Assembly (NCBI RefSeq): GCF_030913365.1
Contig: NZ_CP133160.1
Span: 1,736,001 to 1,800,000, forward strand
Direction of reading: 5' to 3'
Length of the DNA stretch: 64,000 nt
Source: Stenotrophomonas sp. 24(2023)
Lineage (GTDB): Bacteria > Pseudomonadota > Gammaproteobacteria > Xanthomonadales > Xanthomonadaceae
Below are positions 1 through 8,951 of the stretch, in pieces (the stretch's first letter is position 1; every line of letters begins with the position of its first letter). The position numbers and the translations under genes are program-made. The notes under the pieces are model-generated. The model made no database searches. It saw only the letters and a list, made by a program, of their open reading frames with translations, and was not told the DNA's origin.

Positions 1-1056
1 GCCTTCCTGGCCGGCGTGCTGCTGTCCGATTCGGAATACCGCCACGAACTGGAAGCCCAGATCGAGCCGTTCAAAGGCCTGCTGCTGGGGCTGTTCTTCA
101 TCGCCGTGGGCATGGGCATCGACCTCAACCGCATCGCCGCCGAACCGTGGCTGATCGCCACCGGTGTGGTGGTGCTGCTGGTGGTCAAGTTCAGCCTGCT
201 GTACGGCATCGGCCGGCTGGCCAAGCTGACGCCGCGCCATGCCCTGCTGCTGGGCAGCGTGCTGTGGCTGGGCGGCGAATTCGCCTTCGTGGTGTTCAAC
301 GAGGCCCAGCGCGTGCACCTGCTGGGCGATGCGAACCATGACCGGCTGGTGGCGGTGGTCGGCCTGTCGATGGCGGTCACGCCGCTGCTGATGCTCGCGC
401 TGATGCGCCTGCTCGGGCGCGAGCCGGCACCGCAGCGCACCGCGCCGGAGGCCGACACGGTGGCACCGGACAACCAGCCCAAGGTGCTGATCGCCGGCAT
501 GGGCCGTTTCGGCCAGGTGATCGCGCGCCTGCTGACCGCACAGAAGGTGCCGTTCGTCGCCCTGGAGGCGAATCCGGACACGGTGGCCGACCTGCGCCGC
601 TTCGGCAACCAGCTGTATTACGGCGATCCCACCAAGCCGGAAATGCTGCGTGCCGCCGGCGGCGAGAACATCCGTGTGTTCGTGATCACCCTGGACGACC
701 CCGAATCGAACCTGCGCGCGGTGCGCATGGTGCGCCGCCACTATCCCGATGCGGTGGTGCTGGCCCGTGCGCGCAACCGCCAGCATGCCTGGCGCTTGAT
801 GGACATGTCCGCCGAGCCTTTCCGCGAGGTGTTCGGCACCAGCCTGACGCTGAGCGGGCGCGTGCTGACTGCGCTGGGCGTGCCCGAAGACGTGGCCAAG
901 CGCCATGTGCAGCGCTTCCGCGAGCATGACGAGAAACTGCTGCGCGACCAGTACCTGGTGTATGACGACGAGGCCAAGGTCATCCAGACCTCGCGCGATG
1001 CCCGCAACGACCTGATGCACCTGTTCGAGGCCGATGCGGAACGCAAGGACGAGTAG
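1..1056 (+). CDS. KefB/KefC-type glutathione-regulated K+/H+ antiporter, 3' part only
   Basis: The reading frame is open from the first base, so the true start lies outside the window. The visible part holds the last membrane helices of a CPA2 monovalent cation/proton antiporter: the family-typical EPFKGLLLGLFF stretch, then several hydrophobic helices. It continues into a cytoplasmic RCK/TrkA-N domain beginning VLIAGMGRFGQVIARLL, a Rossmann nucleotide-binding loop. In this family the protein effluxes K+ during electrophilic stress and is gated by glutathione adducts at the RCK domain. KefB and KefC cannot be separated from this fragment. The TAG stop lies inside the GTAG head of a REP element (see 1053-1079). 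The neighbour at 1163 is convergent. Confidence 0.9.
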   Translation, partial: AFLAGVLLSDSEYRHELEAQIEPFKGLLLGLFFIAVGMGIDLNRIAAEPWLIATGVVVLLVVKFSLLYGIGRLAKLTPRHALLLGSVLWLGGEFAFVVFNEAQRVHLLGDANHDRLVAVVGLSMAVTPLLMLALMRLLGREPAPQRTAPEADTVAPDNQPKVLIAGMGRFGQVIARLLTAQKVPFVALEANPDTVADLRRFGNQLYYGDPTKPEMLRAAGGENIRVFVITLDDPESNLRAVRMVRRHYPDAVVLARARNRQHAWRLMDMSAEPFREVFGTSLTLSGRVLTALGVPEDVAKRHVQRFREHDEKLLRDQYLVYDDEAKVIQTSRDARNDLMHLFEADAERKDE

Positions 1057-1166
1057 AGCCACGCCATGCGTGGCTGATCGTGCGCCGAATCAAAAGCATC
1101 CACGCATGGCGTGGATCTACCGAAGGCGAACCGGCCTACGGTGCGCCGTGCATGGCGTGGATCTAC
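1053..1166. repeat. SMAG-type GTAG REP elements, three copies between convergent genes
   Basis: Three palindromes with the CCACGCCATGCGTGG stem or a variant lie at 1053-1079 (GTAG head on the plus strand), 1098-1120 and 1145-1166 (both with CTAC, i.e. GTAG on the minus strand). The first two form an inverted pair of the kind described for Stenotrophomonas SMAG elements. The outer copies run into both neighbouring genes: TAG of the first GTAG is the stop codon of the antiporter gene, and TAG of the last (minus strand, 1163-1165) is the stop codon of the ankyrin gene. No coding sequence is credible here. A hairpin role at the convergent 3' ends (transcript stabilisation or termination) is inference. 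Confidence 0.85.
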
Positions 1167-4100
1167 GGGTTGTCGCGCAGGAACCGTGCCATCGAGGACA
1201 CGCCGGGCACGCGCGGTTCGAATTCGCCGGCCACGTCGATGAAGCCACGCATCACCGCGATCTCGCGCGGGCTGCGGTTGAGGCCATCGCGCACGTCCGG
1301 GTCGGCACCGGCACGCATCAGGCGCTGCACCAGCAGCGGCAACCCATGCAGGGCCGCCAGGTGCAGCGGGCCGAAGCCGCGCGGGTCGCGCACGTCCAGC
1401 GACACGTCCTCGTCCAGCAGGCGTTCCACCGCCGCCAGCACGACCTGCTCATCGCAGGCAGTGCCCGGCTCGGCACGCGCGCCCAACAGCAGCAGCAGCG
1501 GTGTCACCGCGCCCGCCGCCGCCTGGTCCGGCTCGGCGCCGGCCAGCAGCAGGGTATCCAGCAGGGCCAGCAGGCGCGAACGGTCACGCGCACTGAATCC
1601 ATACAGCGCTGCGCAGTGCAGCGGGCCCAGCTGCTGGGCATCACCGGCATGCACGTTGGCGCCGGCCGTGAGCAGGCGCGCGACGATGTCCGGCAGGCCC
1701 AGCGCCGCCGCCAGCATCAGCACGGTCACGCCACCGGGCAGGCGGTGTTCCAGCTGCGCACCGGCATCGAGCAGCGCCGACACGATATCCACCTGGCGCA
1801 TGCTGACCGCCGCCGACAGCGGCGTGGCACCACTGGCCGCAGCATGCTGCGGGTTGGCGCCCCGCGCCAGCAGCAGGTCGGCCACCGCCAGGTGCCCGCC
1901 ACCGGCCGCGCGCAGCAATGCCGTGCAGCCCTGGGCATCGACCGCATCGACGGCAAAGCCCAGGTCGATCAAGCGGCGGACCGCATCCACGTCACCGGCG
2001 GTGGCGGCCGAGGGCAGGTCGGATTCACGCAGGGTGCGGCGCGGCAGCGGCCACACCCGCCAGTCCAGCCAGTCAGCCAGGTCGCGGCGGCCGATCGACA
2101 GGGCCACGCCCAGCGGCGTCTGGCCATCGGCCGCGCGTGCTTCCGGTGAGGCGCCGTGCTGCACCAGCAGCTTCAGCGCGCCTTCGCGGGCCAACGCGGT
2201 GGCCAGGTGCAGGGCGGTCATGCCATGGCTGTCACGCGCTTCACGGTCCACGCCCACGGCAAGCAGCGCCTGCTGCAGGCGCAGCCAGCCCAGGCGGACG
2301 GCCAGCGACAGCGGCGGATCCCCTGCCGGCGACGGTGCGAAGGGATCGGCGCCGCGTTCCAGCAGTTCCAGCGCGCGCTGTTCCAGCCCACGCGCCGCCT
2401 GGTCGTGCTGCGCACAGGCCGCCAGGAAGCGGGCCAGGCCCCCCCGGCCGGCCGGCGAAATGCCACGGTCCAGCAGGGCCTGCAGGGCCGGCACCGCGTC
2501 GATGCCGCGCGAGAGCAGCGCGAACATCGGGGTGTCATCGCAGGCATCGCGCACGTAGGGGTCGGCACCGTGCGCCAGCAGCCACTGCACGGCGTGGGCA
2601 TCCAGCGCCAGTTCCGGTTCGTGCAGCAGCCCGCCCAGTTCGGCCGGCTGGCACAGGCGCGCCAACGCGGCCATGCCATCGGTATTGCCGAAGCCCAACG
2701 CCTCGCGCAGCAGCGCCAGCGGCGGGCGGTCGGGCAGCAGCGGGCTGCCGCTGGCCGCGTCACCACGCTCGGCCAGGCCGTCGCTGACCGCCGCCGGCAA
2801 CGGGTACGCCGGGTCCAGCAACGAGACGATGGCCCAGCGGCCGGCTTCGGCGGCGTAGTCCACCGCACGGCGGCCCAGCGGATCGCCCGCATCGGCGGCG
2901 ATGCCCAGGTCCAGCAGGCGCTTGACCAGCAGCGGCGAGACATCCTCGGCCATGGCCGCCAGCAGGACCGCGTTGCGGCCTTCGCCATCCACCGCCGCCA
3001 GGTCCGGCTGGTGCGGCAGCAGGTGTTCGATCACCGCCGCACGCCCGGCGCGGGCGGCTTCCAGCAACGGGGTGCGGCCCAGCGCATCGCGTGCTTCCAG
3101 GTTGGCACCGGCCGCCAGCAGGGTGGCGATGATGTCCACGTGGCCGGCCAGTGCGGCCTCATGCAGGGCGCTGCGGCGCTGCCGGTCGCGGGCATCGGCA
3201 CGGGCCTTGTGCTTGAGCAGCAGCTGCACGCCGGCCGGATCGTCGTCTTCGGTGGCGGCGGCGGCCAGCAGCACCGGCGTGCCTTCGGCCGGCTCGGTGC
3301 GGGCACCGCGTTCGAGCAGGAAGCGGGCCAGGCGCCAGTTGCCGACCTGGCAGGCCACCGCCAACGGCGACCAGCCTTCCCGGTTGAGCGCATCCACCTC
3401 GGCGGCGGCGTCGCGCAGCAGCGCCGCCACGCCCGGGTCGGAACTGCGCGCGGCATGGTGCAGCGGCGTGTTGCCGTCGCCATCGGTGGCCCGCGAATCG
3501 GCACCGTTGGCCAGCAGGGTCATCACCGCTTCGGGCCGGCCATGCCAGCTGTCACGGGTAGCGGCCAGCAGCGGGGTCATGCCCCGGTGCGGTGCATTGA
3601 CGTTGACGCCACGCCCGATCAGCTCGCGCAGCAGGCGCAGGTCGGGCAGCACCGCGGCCAGCACCGCCAGGGCGCGCTGGTCGCGCCAGTGGGTCTCCGG
3701 CAGCGCATGCGGATCGGCACCGGCCTGCAGCAGCTGCAGCGCACGGTCGATGCGGCCCTGCCGTGCTGCTTCGTACAGCGCCGGGGTCAGTTCCTGCGGT
3801 GCCATGCCCTCCAGCGGGGCCAGTTCGACCGGTGCCGGCTCGCCATCGGCGCCGAACACCGGCGCATGTGCGTTGCGCAGCGATGCACGCACTGCCACCA
3901 GGGGGGCCGGCTGCACCCGCTGCAGCACCAGATGCAGCAGGGGGGACAGCAGCACCACGGCCGCCACGGCGGGCCAGTGCAGCGCGTCCGGCAGCAGGCC
4001 GGGCCACGCCGGCAGCACCACCAGCGCGGCCAGCGCCATCACCAGCGCGGCCACGCCCAGCCCACGCCATGCGCCCAGGTCACGGCCGGCCAGGGCCTGC

Positions 4101-4504
4101 CAATGCTGGCCCAGCGTGCCATCCAGGCGTTCGACATCGTTCCACAACGGCCAGGTGCGCCAGGCCGCCAGCAGGCCGGCGCTGACCAGCACGCTCAGGC
4201 CCAGCACTGCCGCCAGGCTGCCACTGTCGCGCAGCGCCGCCAGCGGCCAGGCCAGCAGCACGGCCAGCAGCAACGGGCCGGACACCCACAGCACCAGCAG
4301 CGCCGGCACATCCTGGCGGGCAACCAGCGGCAGCGGCCGCAGCGCGCGGCTGTGCCGCCACCACGAAGTACCCAGGGCATAGGCCGGCTGGGCCAGCGCG
4401 GCCAGCACGGCACCCGGCCATCCCCCCACGGCCGAACCCAGCGCCAGCAGGGCACCCAGGGCCAGGGCGGCGCCGGGCAGGCGCGGACGCGGGGACTCAA
4501 TCAT
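1163..4504 (-). CDS. Large membrane-anchored ankyrin-repeat protein
   Basis: 1113 residues. The first about 230 residues contain roughly six hydrophobic segments (for example around residues 10-45, 65-90, 95-115 and 150-200), so the protein is probably held in the inner membrane. From about residue 245 almost to the C-terminus it is a long run of ankyrin repeats, recognisable from recurring units such as [25 protein letters not shown] and [14 protein letters not shown], probably about twenty in all. Ankyrin repeats mediate protein-protein contact and no enzymatic domain is visible. The ATG (4502-4504) lies inside the last codons of ycgL (8-base overlap), suggesting translational coupling. The stop codon is provided by a GTAG REP head. 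Function is unknown; a membrane-tethered scaffold is inference. Confidence 0.9.
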   Translation of the reverse strand: MIESPRPRLPGAALALGALLALGSAVGGWPGAVLAALAQPAYALGTSWWRHSRALRPLPLVARQDVPALLVLWVSGPLLLAVLLAWPLAALRDSGSLAAVLGLSVLVSAGLLAAWRTWPLWNDVERLDGTLGQHWQALAGRDLGAWRGLGVAALVMALAALVVLPAWPGLLPDALHWPAVAAVVLLSPLLHLVLQRVQPAPLVAVRASLRNAHAPVFGADGEPAPVELAPLEGMAPQELTPALYEAARQGRIDRALQLLQAGADPHALPETHWRDQRALAVLAAVLPDLRLLRELIGRGVNVNAPHRGMTPLLAATRDSWHGRPEAVMTLLANGADSRATDGDGNTPLHHAARSSDPGVAALLRDAAAEVDALNREGWSPLAVACQVGNWRLARFLLERGARTEPAEGTPVLLAAAATEDDDPAGVQLLLKHKARADARDRQRRSALHEAALAGHVDIIATLLAAGANLEARDALGRTPLLEAARAGRAAVIEHLLPHQPDLAAVDGEGRNAVLLAAMAEDVSPLLVKRLLDLGIAADAGDPLGRRAVDYAAEAGRWAIVSLLDPAYPLPAAVSDGLAERGDAASGSPLLPDRPPLALLREALGFGNTDGMAALARLCQPAELGGLLHEPELALDAHAVQWLLAHGADPYVRDACDDTPMFALLSRGIDAVPALQALLDRGISPAGRGGLARFLAACAQHDQAARGLEQRALELLERGADPFAPSPAGDPPLSLAVRLGWLRLQQALLAVGVDREARDSHGMTALHLATALAREGALKLLVQHGASPEARAADGQTPLGVALSIGRRDLADWLDWRVWPLPRRTLRESDLPSAATAGDVDAVRRLIDLGFAVDAVDAQGCTALLRAAGGGHLAVADLLLARGANPQHAAASGATPLSAAVSMRQVDIVSALLDAGAQLEHRLPGGVTVLMLAAALGLPDIVARLLTAGANVHAGDAQQLGPLHCAALYGFSARDRSRLLALLDTLLLAGAEPDQAAAGAVTPLLLLLGARAEPGTACDEQVVLAAVERLLDEDVSLDVRDPRGFGPLHLAALHGLPLLVQRLMRAGADPDVRDGLNRSPREIAVMRGFIDVAGEFEPRVPGVSSMARFLRDNP

Positions 4505-4757
4505 TGTGGCGCGGCATCAGGCTTTTCACCGACGGCGGCACCTGCAGGTAATAGCCGCGCTCGGCCAGCTCGGCGCGCACGCGCACCGGATCGGCCTGGG
4601 CCAGGCGGCGGTTGTCGTCCAGGGTCAGCTCCAGCACGAACTGCAGCGCCCCCAGCGACGCCGACAACGGCGCGGGCAGCGCCTCGAAGTCGTCGCGCCG
4701 GGCGAGGAAGACGTAGGTATCAGGCTTGCGTTGGCTTTTATAGACGTAGGCGTGCAT
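4497..4757 (-). CDS. ycgL: YcgL domain-containing protein
   Basis: 86 residues beginning [20 protein letters not shown], the characteristic N-terminus of the YcgL (DUF709) family of small gammaproteobacterial proteins of unknown biochemical role. I chose the ATG at 4755-4757 because homologous sequence starts there. The frame is open 32 codons further upstream, but that extension does not look like protein of this family. The C-terminus [15 protein letters not shown] is typical. The 3' end overlaps the start of the ankyrin gene by 8 bases, so the two probably form one transcript. Confidence 0.88.
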   Translation of the reverse strand: MHAYVYKSQRKPDTYVFLARRDDFEALPAPLSASLGALQFVLELTLDDNRRLAQADPVRVRAELAERGYYLQVPPSVKSLMPRHND

Positions 4758-4905
4758 GTCCGCGGGACAATAACCCGGGAAGAGACATGATTGTGTCGGA
4801 AAGCCGACACCGGGAAAAGCCGTCATGCCACGTATTGGCGCGTACGACGGCATTTTCCTGCACGGGGTTCATCTATGTCGTCGGCGCGTTCAGCGTGCCG
4901 CCGCC

Positions 4906-5919
4906 TCAGTGATAACCCGCGTCGGCCCGCACTTTGCCGCGGAACACGCGATACGACCACGCGGTGTAGCCCAGGATCACCGGCAGCAGCGCGACCAGGC
5001 CGACTAGGCTGAAACCCAGCGAGGAGGCCGGTGCGGCGGCCTGCCACAGCGTCATCGAGGGCGGCAGCAGGTACGGCCACATGCCCAGCACCAGCCCGGC
5101 GAAGCCCAGCAGGAACAACCCCAGCGTGAGCAGGAACGGGGGCAGGTCGCGGCGCGGGTGCATCGTGCTGCGCCACAGCGCGGCGGCCACCAGCAGGGTC
5201 AGCACCGGCACCGGCGACAGCCACCAGAAGTTGCCATCGCTGAACCAGCGCGCCATCAGCCGCGAATCCAGGAACGGCAACCAACTGCTGACCAGGCCCA
5301 TCACCGCGATCACCGCCACCACCAGCGGCCGGGTCAGCTGCCGCGCCAGGGCCTGCACCGGGCCTTCGGTCTTCAGGATCAGCCAGGTGCTGCCCAGCAG
5401 GGCGTAGCCGGCCACCAGCGCCGCGCCGGTCAGCATCGCGAACGGGCTGAACCACCCGAACGCGCCGCCCTGGTAGGCACCGTCGACCAGTGGCAGCCCC
5501 TGCACCAGCGTGCCCAGGATCACCCCCTGGGCGAAAGTGGCCAGCAGCGAGCCCAGGGCGAAGGCCACGCTCCACAGCCGCCGCGAGCGGTGGGCCTTGA
5601 AGCGGAACTCGAAGGCCACGCCACGGAACACCAGCGCCATCACCAGCAGCAGCACCGGCAGGTACAGCGCCGACAGCAGCACCGCGTAGGCCTTGGGGAA
5701 GGCGGCCAGCAGGCCGGCACCGCCCAGCACCAGCCAGGTTTCATTGCCGTCCCAGATCGGCGCGGCGGTGTTCATCATCAGGTCGCGCTCTTCCTCGCTG
5801 TGCGCGAACGGCGTGAGCAGGCCAATGCCCAGCACGAAGCCATCCAGCACCACGTACATCAGCACGCCGAAGCCGATCACCGCGAACCACGCCACCGGCA
5901 GCCAGGTCGTCAGTTCCAT
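4906..5919 (-). CDS. cioB: bd-type quinol oxidase subunit II, CioB type
   Basis: 337-residue, strongly hydrophobic protein beginning MELTTWLPVAWFAVIGFGVL and carrying the family motifs YVVLDGFVLGIG and IWDGNETWLV. It is subunit II of the membrane-bound bd quinol oxidase, which reduces O2 to water without pumping protons. The start ATG (5917-5919) is one base beyond the cioA stop, so the two subunits are translated from one message. The frame is open upstream within cioA, but that segment is not family sequence. I see no cydX-like peptide after the stop. Because the partner is a short-Q-loop subunit I, I use the cio name (E. coli-style name cydB). Confidence 0.93.
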   Translation of the reverse strand: MELTTWLPVAWFAVIGFGVLMYVVLDGFVLGIGLLTPFAHSEEERDLMMNTAAPIWDGNETWLVLGGAGLLAAFPKAYAVLLSALYLPVLLLVMALVFRGVAFEFRFKAHRSRRLWSVAFALGSLLATFAQGVILGTLVQGLPLVDGAYQGGAFGWFSPFAMLTGAALVAGYALLGSTWLILKTEGPVQALARQLTRPLVVAVIAVMGLVSSWLPFLDSRLMARWFSDGNFWWLSPVPVLTLLVAAALWRSTMHPRRDLPPFLLTLGLFLLGFAGLVLGMWPYLLPPSMTLWQAAAPASSLGFSLVGLVALLPVILGYTAWSYRVFRGKVRADAGYH

Positions 5920-5920
5920 G

Positions 5921-7318
5921 TCAGCGCTCCTCCAGCGGTTCGTCAGCCGCCGACAGCGGCCGGGCCGGGGTGTGGCCGCCGCCATCGAGCGACGGCCCGT
6001 GCGGCTGCGGGTCGGGGCCGTGGCGCAGGATCTTCACCAGGTACCAGATGCCCCAGCCGAACACGAAGGCATAGCCCACCACGTAGACGGCCAACGACAG
6101 CGCGGTCATCCACGCGCTCTGCGGCCCGACCGCATCGGCCGTGCGCAGCACGCCGTACACCACCCACGGCTGGCGGCCCATCTCGGTGACGAACCAGCCC
6201 GACAGCAGCGCGATGAAGCCCGCCGGCAGCATCAGGTTCCAGCCACGCAGCAGCCATGGCGAGGTAAGCAGCCGCTTCCGCCACAGGGCCCACGCCGAGA
6301 CCCAGGCCAGCAGCAGCATCGCCGTGCCCAGCCCGACCATGATGCGGAAGGCGAAGAACACCGGTGCCACCGGTGGCCGCTCGCTGGCCGGCACCGAGGT
6401 CAACGGATCGATGGTGCCGTCCAGCGTGTGGGTCAGGATCACGCTGCCCGCACGCGGAATCGCCACCTCGAAATCGTTGCGTTCCTGGCGTTCGTTGGGC
6501 AGTCCGAACACCACCAGTGGCAGGCCCTGCCCCGGCGCGCTCTCATGCCAGTGGCCCTCCATCGCCGCGACCTTCATCGGCTGGTGCTTGAGCGTGTTCA
6601 GGCCATGCATGTCGCCCACGAAGATCTGCAGCGGCAGGGTGATGGCCGCGAACACCACGGCGGCGACCAGCATGCGCCGCCCCGCTTCCACGTGCGTGCC
6701 ACGGCGCAGGTACCAGGCACCGACGCCCCCGATCACGAAGCAGGTGGTGATGAACGAACCCAGCGCCATGTGCGCCAGGCGGTACGGGAAGGACGGGTTG
6801 AACACCACCTGCCACCAGTCCACCGGGTGCATGATGCCATCGACCATCTCGAAGCCGGCCGGCGTGTGCAGCCAGCTGTTGGAGGCCAGGATCCAGAACG
6901 TGGAGAACAGCGTGCCCAGCGCCACCATGCAGGTGGAGAAGAAGTGCAGGCGCGGCGAGACCTTGCCCCAGCCGAACATCATCACGCCCAGGAAGCTGGC
7001 TTCCAGGAAGAACGCGGTGAGCACTTCGTAGGTCAGCAGCGGGCCGATGACCGTGCCGGCCACTTCGCTCAGCCGTGGCCAGTTGGTGCCGAACTGGAAG
7101 GCCATGACGATGCCGCTGACCACGCCCATGCCGAAGGACACGGCGAAGATCTTCTGCCAGAAGAAATACAGCGCGCGCCAGACCGGGTCACGCGTGCGCA
7201 GCCAGCGCCATTCGGTGAACGCCAGCCAGCTGGCCGTGCCGATGGTGAAGGCAGGGAACAGGACATGGAAACTGATGACGAATCCGAACTGGATCCGCGA
7301 CAACAACAACGCGTCCAA
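5921..7318 (-). CDS. cioA: bd-type quinol oxidase subunit I, cyanide-insensitive (CioA) type
   Basis: 465 residues, shorter than the E. coli CydA of about 520, because the quinol-binding Q-loop is short, as in CioA proteins. Haem ligands are recognisable: His in ISFHVLFPAFTIG, His in YRLAHMALGSF and Met in WFVTEMGRQPW. The Q-loop segment QPMKVAAMEGHW keeps the Lys and Glu that contact quinol. About nine membrane helices are predicted. The start is a rare TTG (7316-7318), which gives the family N-terminus MDALLLSRIQFGF and is preceded on the minus strand by a strong AGGAGG ribosome site about 6 bases away. cioB follows after one base. No FNR-type site is visible upstream. Confidence 0.93.
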   Translation of the reverse strand: MDALLLSRIQFGFVISFHVLFPAFTIGTASWLAFTEWRWLRTRDPVWRALYFFWQKIFAVSFGMGVVSGIVMAFQFGTNWPRLSEVAGTVIGPLLTYEVLTAFFLEASFLGVMMFGWGKVSPRLHFFSTCMVALGTLFSTFWILASNSWLHTPAGFEMVDGIMHPVDWWQVVFNPSFPYRLAHMALGSFITTCFVIGGVGAWYLRRGTHVEAGRRMLVAAVVFAAITLPLQIFVGDMHGLNTLKHQPMKVAAMEGHWHESAPGQGLPLVVFGLPNERQERNDFEVAIPRAGSVILTHTLDGTIDPLTSVPASERPPVAPVFFAFRIMVGLGTAMLLLAWVSAWALWRKRLLTSPWLLRGWNLMLPAGFIALLSGWFVTEMGRQPWVVYGVLRTADAVGPQSAWMTALSLAVYVVGYAFVFGWGIWYLVKILRHGPDPQPHGPSLDGGGHTPARPLSAADEPLEER

Positions 7319-7435
7319 GGGACGCCTCCTGCCAGGTGCCGGTGGGGATACCGGACCACTTTAGGAAGATATCGGCGTGCCGGGATGCGACGTGGTGTCG
7401 CGCTGCTTCACTTGGTCGCAGGCAGGCGTGAAGGC

Positions 7436-7510
7436 CGCCGGGCATGGCCCGGCGCCAGCGGCGCGGATGATCGTGCGCGGAATCAAATGCATCCACGCAT
7501 GGCGTGGATG
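7436..7510. repeat. REP-like palindromes upstream of cioA
   Basis: The 223-base gap between cioA and the small gene ending at 7542 holds a GCCGGGCATGGCCCGGC palindrome (about 7437-7454) and a SMAG stem ATCCACGCATGGCGTGGAT at 7491-7509. The second copy lacks a recognisable CTAC end. The 41 bases 7469-7509 match 1076-1116 with only two differences, so a REP arm plus its spacer is duplicated at both loci. Apart from these and the cioA promoter/leader I see nothing coding. Confidence 0.75.
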
Positions 7511-7541
7511 GGGCCTTCCCGGCACGGCCCGGCAGCTACGG

Positions 7542-7757
7542 TCAGTGCCAGAAATACCAGGCGGCCGCACCCAGCAGCGCGCCCAGCAGCAGCACCTGCA
7601 CCAGCACGTACACCACGCCGTTGTCGCGCGTCTCCGCCTGCAGCCGCTGCTGCACGGCCTCGCTCACATCCAGCACCGGCACCTGCTGTTCCTGCTCGCG
7701 CAGCGCCTGCGACAGCGCGCGCGCGTCGGCATCGCGGGGGGCGTTGGGTTCGCTCAC
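7542..7757 (-). CDS. Small single-helix membrane protein translationally coupled to an ECF sigma factor
   Basis: 71 residues. The N-terminal half is charged and helical (ALREQEQQVPVLDVSEAVQQ), then one C-terminal membrane helix VVYVLVQVLLLGALLGAAAWYFW. The GTG start overlaps the sigma-factor stop by four bases (GTGA), so the two are almost certainly co-translated. I do not recognise a family. Its position directly behind an ECF sigma gene, a cytoplasmic N-terminus and one membrane span would suit a minimal sigma regulator, but no anti-sigma zinc or ASD motif is visible, so this is only a suggestion. Confidence 0.7.
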   Translation of the reverse strand: MSEPNAPRDADARALSQALREQEQQVPVLDVSEAVQQRLQAETRDNGVVYVLVQVLLLGALLGAAAWYFWH

Positions 7758-8410
7758 AGCAGCTCTCCGGCGGTGGCGTGCCGCGTCAGTTCCTGCTTCA
7801 GGACCTGGCGCGCACGGTACAGATGGCTCTTGATGGTACCGCGCGCCAGCCCGGTCACCTGTTCAATCTCCGCCAGATCGAAATCCTCCAGGTAGTGCAG
7901 GCCCACGATCAGGCGCTGCGGCGCGGTCAGCCGCTCCAGCGCCGCGTTCAGCTGGCGGCCCGCCTGCAGTGCTTCGCTCAACGCCACCGGGCCGGGGCCC
8001 TCGTCGCCGATGCCAAGCTCCTCGGGCACCGCCACCGCCACCATCCACTGCGCTTCCAGCCGGCGACGGCGCAGGTACTGCAGTGCCGTCGTGTACGCCA
8101 CTCGTGATACCCATGTCCGCAGCGAGGATTCAAAGCGGAACCGGTGCAGCTGGCGGTACACCGCCAGGAAGGTTTCCTGCAGCAGGTCGGCCACCTGGTC
8201 ACGGTCGCCGACCATCCGCCCGATCACGTGCGCACAGGTGCGCTGGTGCTGGGCCACCAGCCGGGTGAACGCGTCCTGCGAACCGGAGGTGATCGCCAGC
8301 ACCAGCGCGCGGTCATCCCCACCCTCCACGACCGGCGCGGGTGGGTCCCCACGCCCGGCCGCCGGCCCTGGGCGCCGCAGTACCGCCAGTGCCTCCCCCA
8401 GCAGGCTCAT
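7754..8410 (-). CDS. ECF-family RNA polymerase sigma factor
   Basis: 218 residues. Region 2 spans about residues 45-115 (AFTRLVAQHQRTCAHVIGRM, DQVADLLQETFLAVYRQL, FRFESSLRTWVSRVAYTTAL) and recognises the -10 element. Region 4 spans about 150-210 and contains the helix-turn-helix FDLAEIEQVTGLARGTIKSHLYRAR. The N-terminal about 40 residues are a poorly conserved extension. The gene sits in a three-gene minus-strand cluster: a small membrane protein upstream (8448-8774) and a one-helix protein downstream, overlapped by GTGA. No conventional anti-sigma factor with a cytoplasmic zinc motif is adjacent. Target promoters cannot be read from this window. Confidence 0.9.
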   Translation of the reverse strand: MSLLGEALAVLRRPGPAAGRGDPPAPVVEGGDDRALVLAITSGSQDAFTRLVAQHQRTCAHVIGRMVGDRDQVADLLQETFLAVYRQLHRFRFESSLRTWVSRVAYTTALQYLRRRRLEAQWMVAVAVPEELGIGDEGPGPVALSEALQAGRQLNAALERLTAPQRLIVGLHYLEDFDLAEIEQVTGLARGTIKSHLYRARQVLKQELTRHATAGELL

Positions 8411-8447
8411 CCGTGACGTTCCCCCTGTCCTGATGGCAGACCGTGGC

Positions 8448-8774
8448 TCAACGGGCGCCGGCAGGGCGGGCCAGGCGCCAGGCCAGCAGCTGGCCCAGGC
8501 CGAAGCTGCCGGTCAGCGCGGCGGCGGCGCCAAAGCTCAGGTCACGCGCCCCCATGGCTTCCAGCAGGCCCATCGCCAGGGCCAGGCTGAGCAGGCTGAT
8601 GCCCCAGCGCAGTGCCCCCTGGCGGCGGCGTTCTTCTTCCAGCAACGCCAGCGAGCGGATCACCTCTTCCGGCACATGCGGTGCCACCAGCTTGCCGCGG
8701 GCGCGCGCGTCGGCCAGCGCATGGATCGAATAGGCGATGCAGATGAAGAGGGAAATCGGGATGAGTTCCTGCAT
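8448..8774 (-). CDS. Small membrane protein upstream of the sigma gene (DUF6249-like)
   Basis: 108 residues: an N-terminal helix (MQELIPISLFICIAYSIHAL), a charged cytoplasmic linker rich in Glu and Arg (EEVIRSLALLEEERRRQG), then two hydrophobic helices (WGISLLSLALAMGLLEAMGA and FGAAAALTGSFGLGQLLAW). I chose ATG 8772-8774 because AAAGGAG stands 8 bases before it. An in-frame ATG 36 bases earlier has no such site. The architecture resembles DUF6249 proteins often found next to ECF sigma genes, but I cannot confirm membership. It is the first gene of the sigma cluster, 37 bases before the sigma start. Confidence 0.75.
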   Translation of the reverse strand: MQELIPISLFICIAYSIHALADARARGKLVAPHVPEEVIRSLALLEEERRRQGALRWGISLLSLALAMGLLEAMGARDLSFGAAAALTGSFGLGQLLAWRLARPAGAR

Positions 8775-8951
8775 GGTCGTGCTCCTTTGAGGTGGATGAT
8801 GCGGGTTCATGACATTGGATGCGCGGGCAGGCGGACCGGTTGCAGCGGCAGCGCCACTTTGCCGAAGCGGGCTGGCATGACCTGTGGCCCAGCCCGTGGC
8901 CGGACCGGGCTGCTACCCTTGCCCGGTTACCCTTCCTGGTGCTGTCCGCCC

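Noticed and set aside
4758..4905. cydX-like third subunit after cioB
   Set aside because: No short hydrophobic WYF-type peptide frame is present on the minus strand in this gap.
2156..4912. Long open frame antisense to the ankyrin gene
   Set aside because: Gln/Arg-rich repetitive translation that simply mirrors the ankyrin repeats; no ribosome site or motif.
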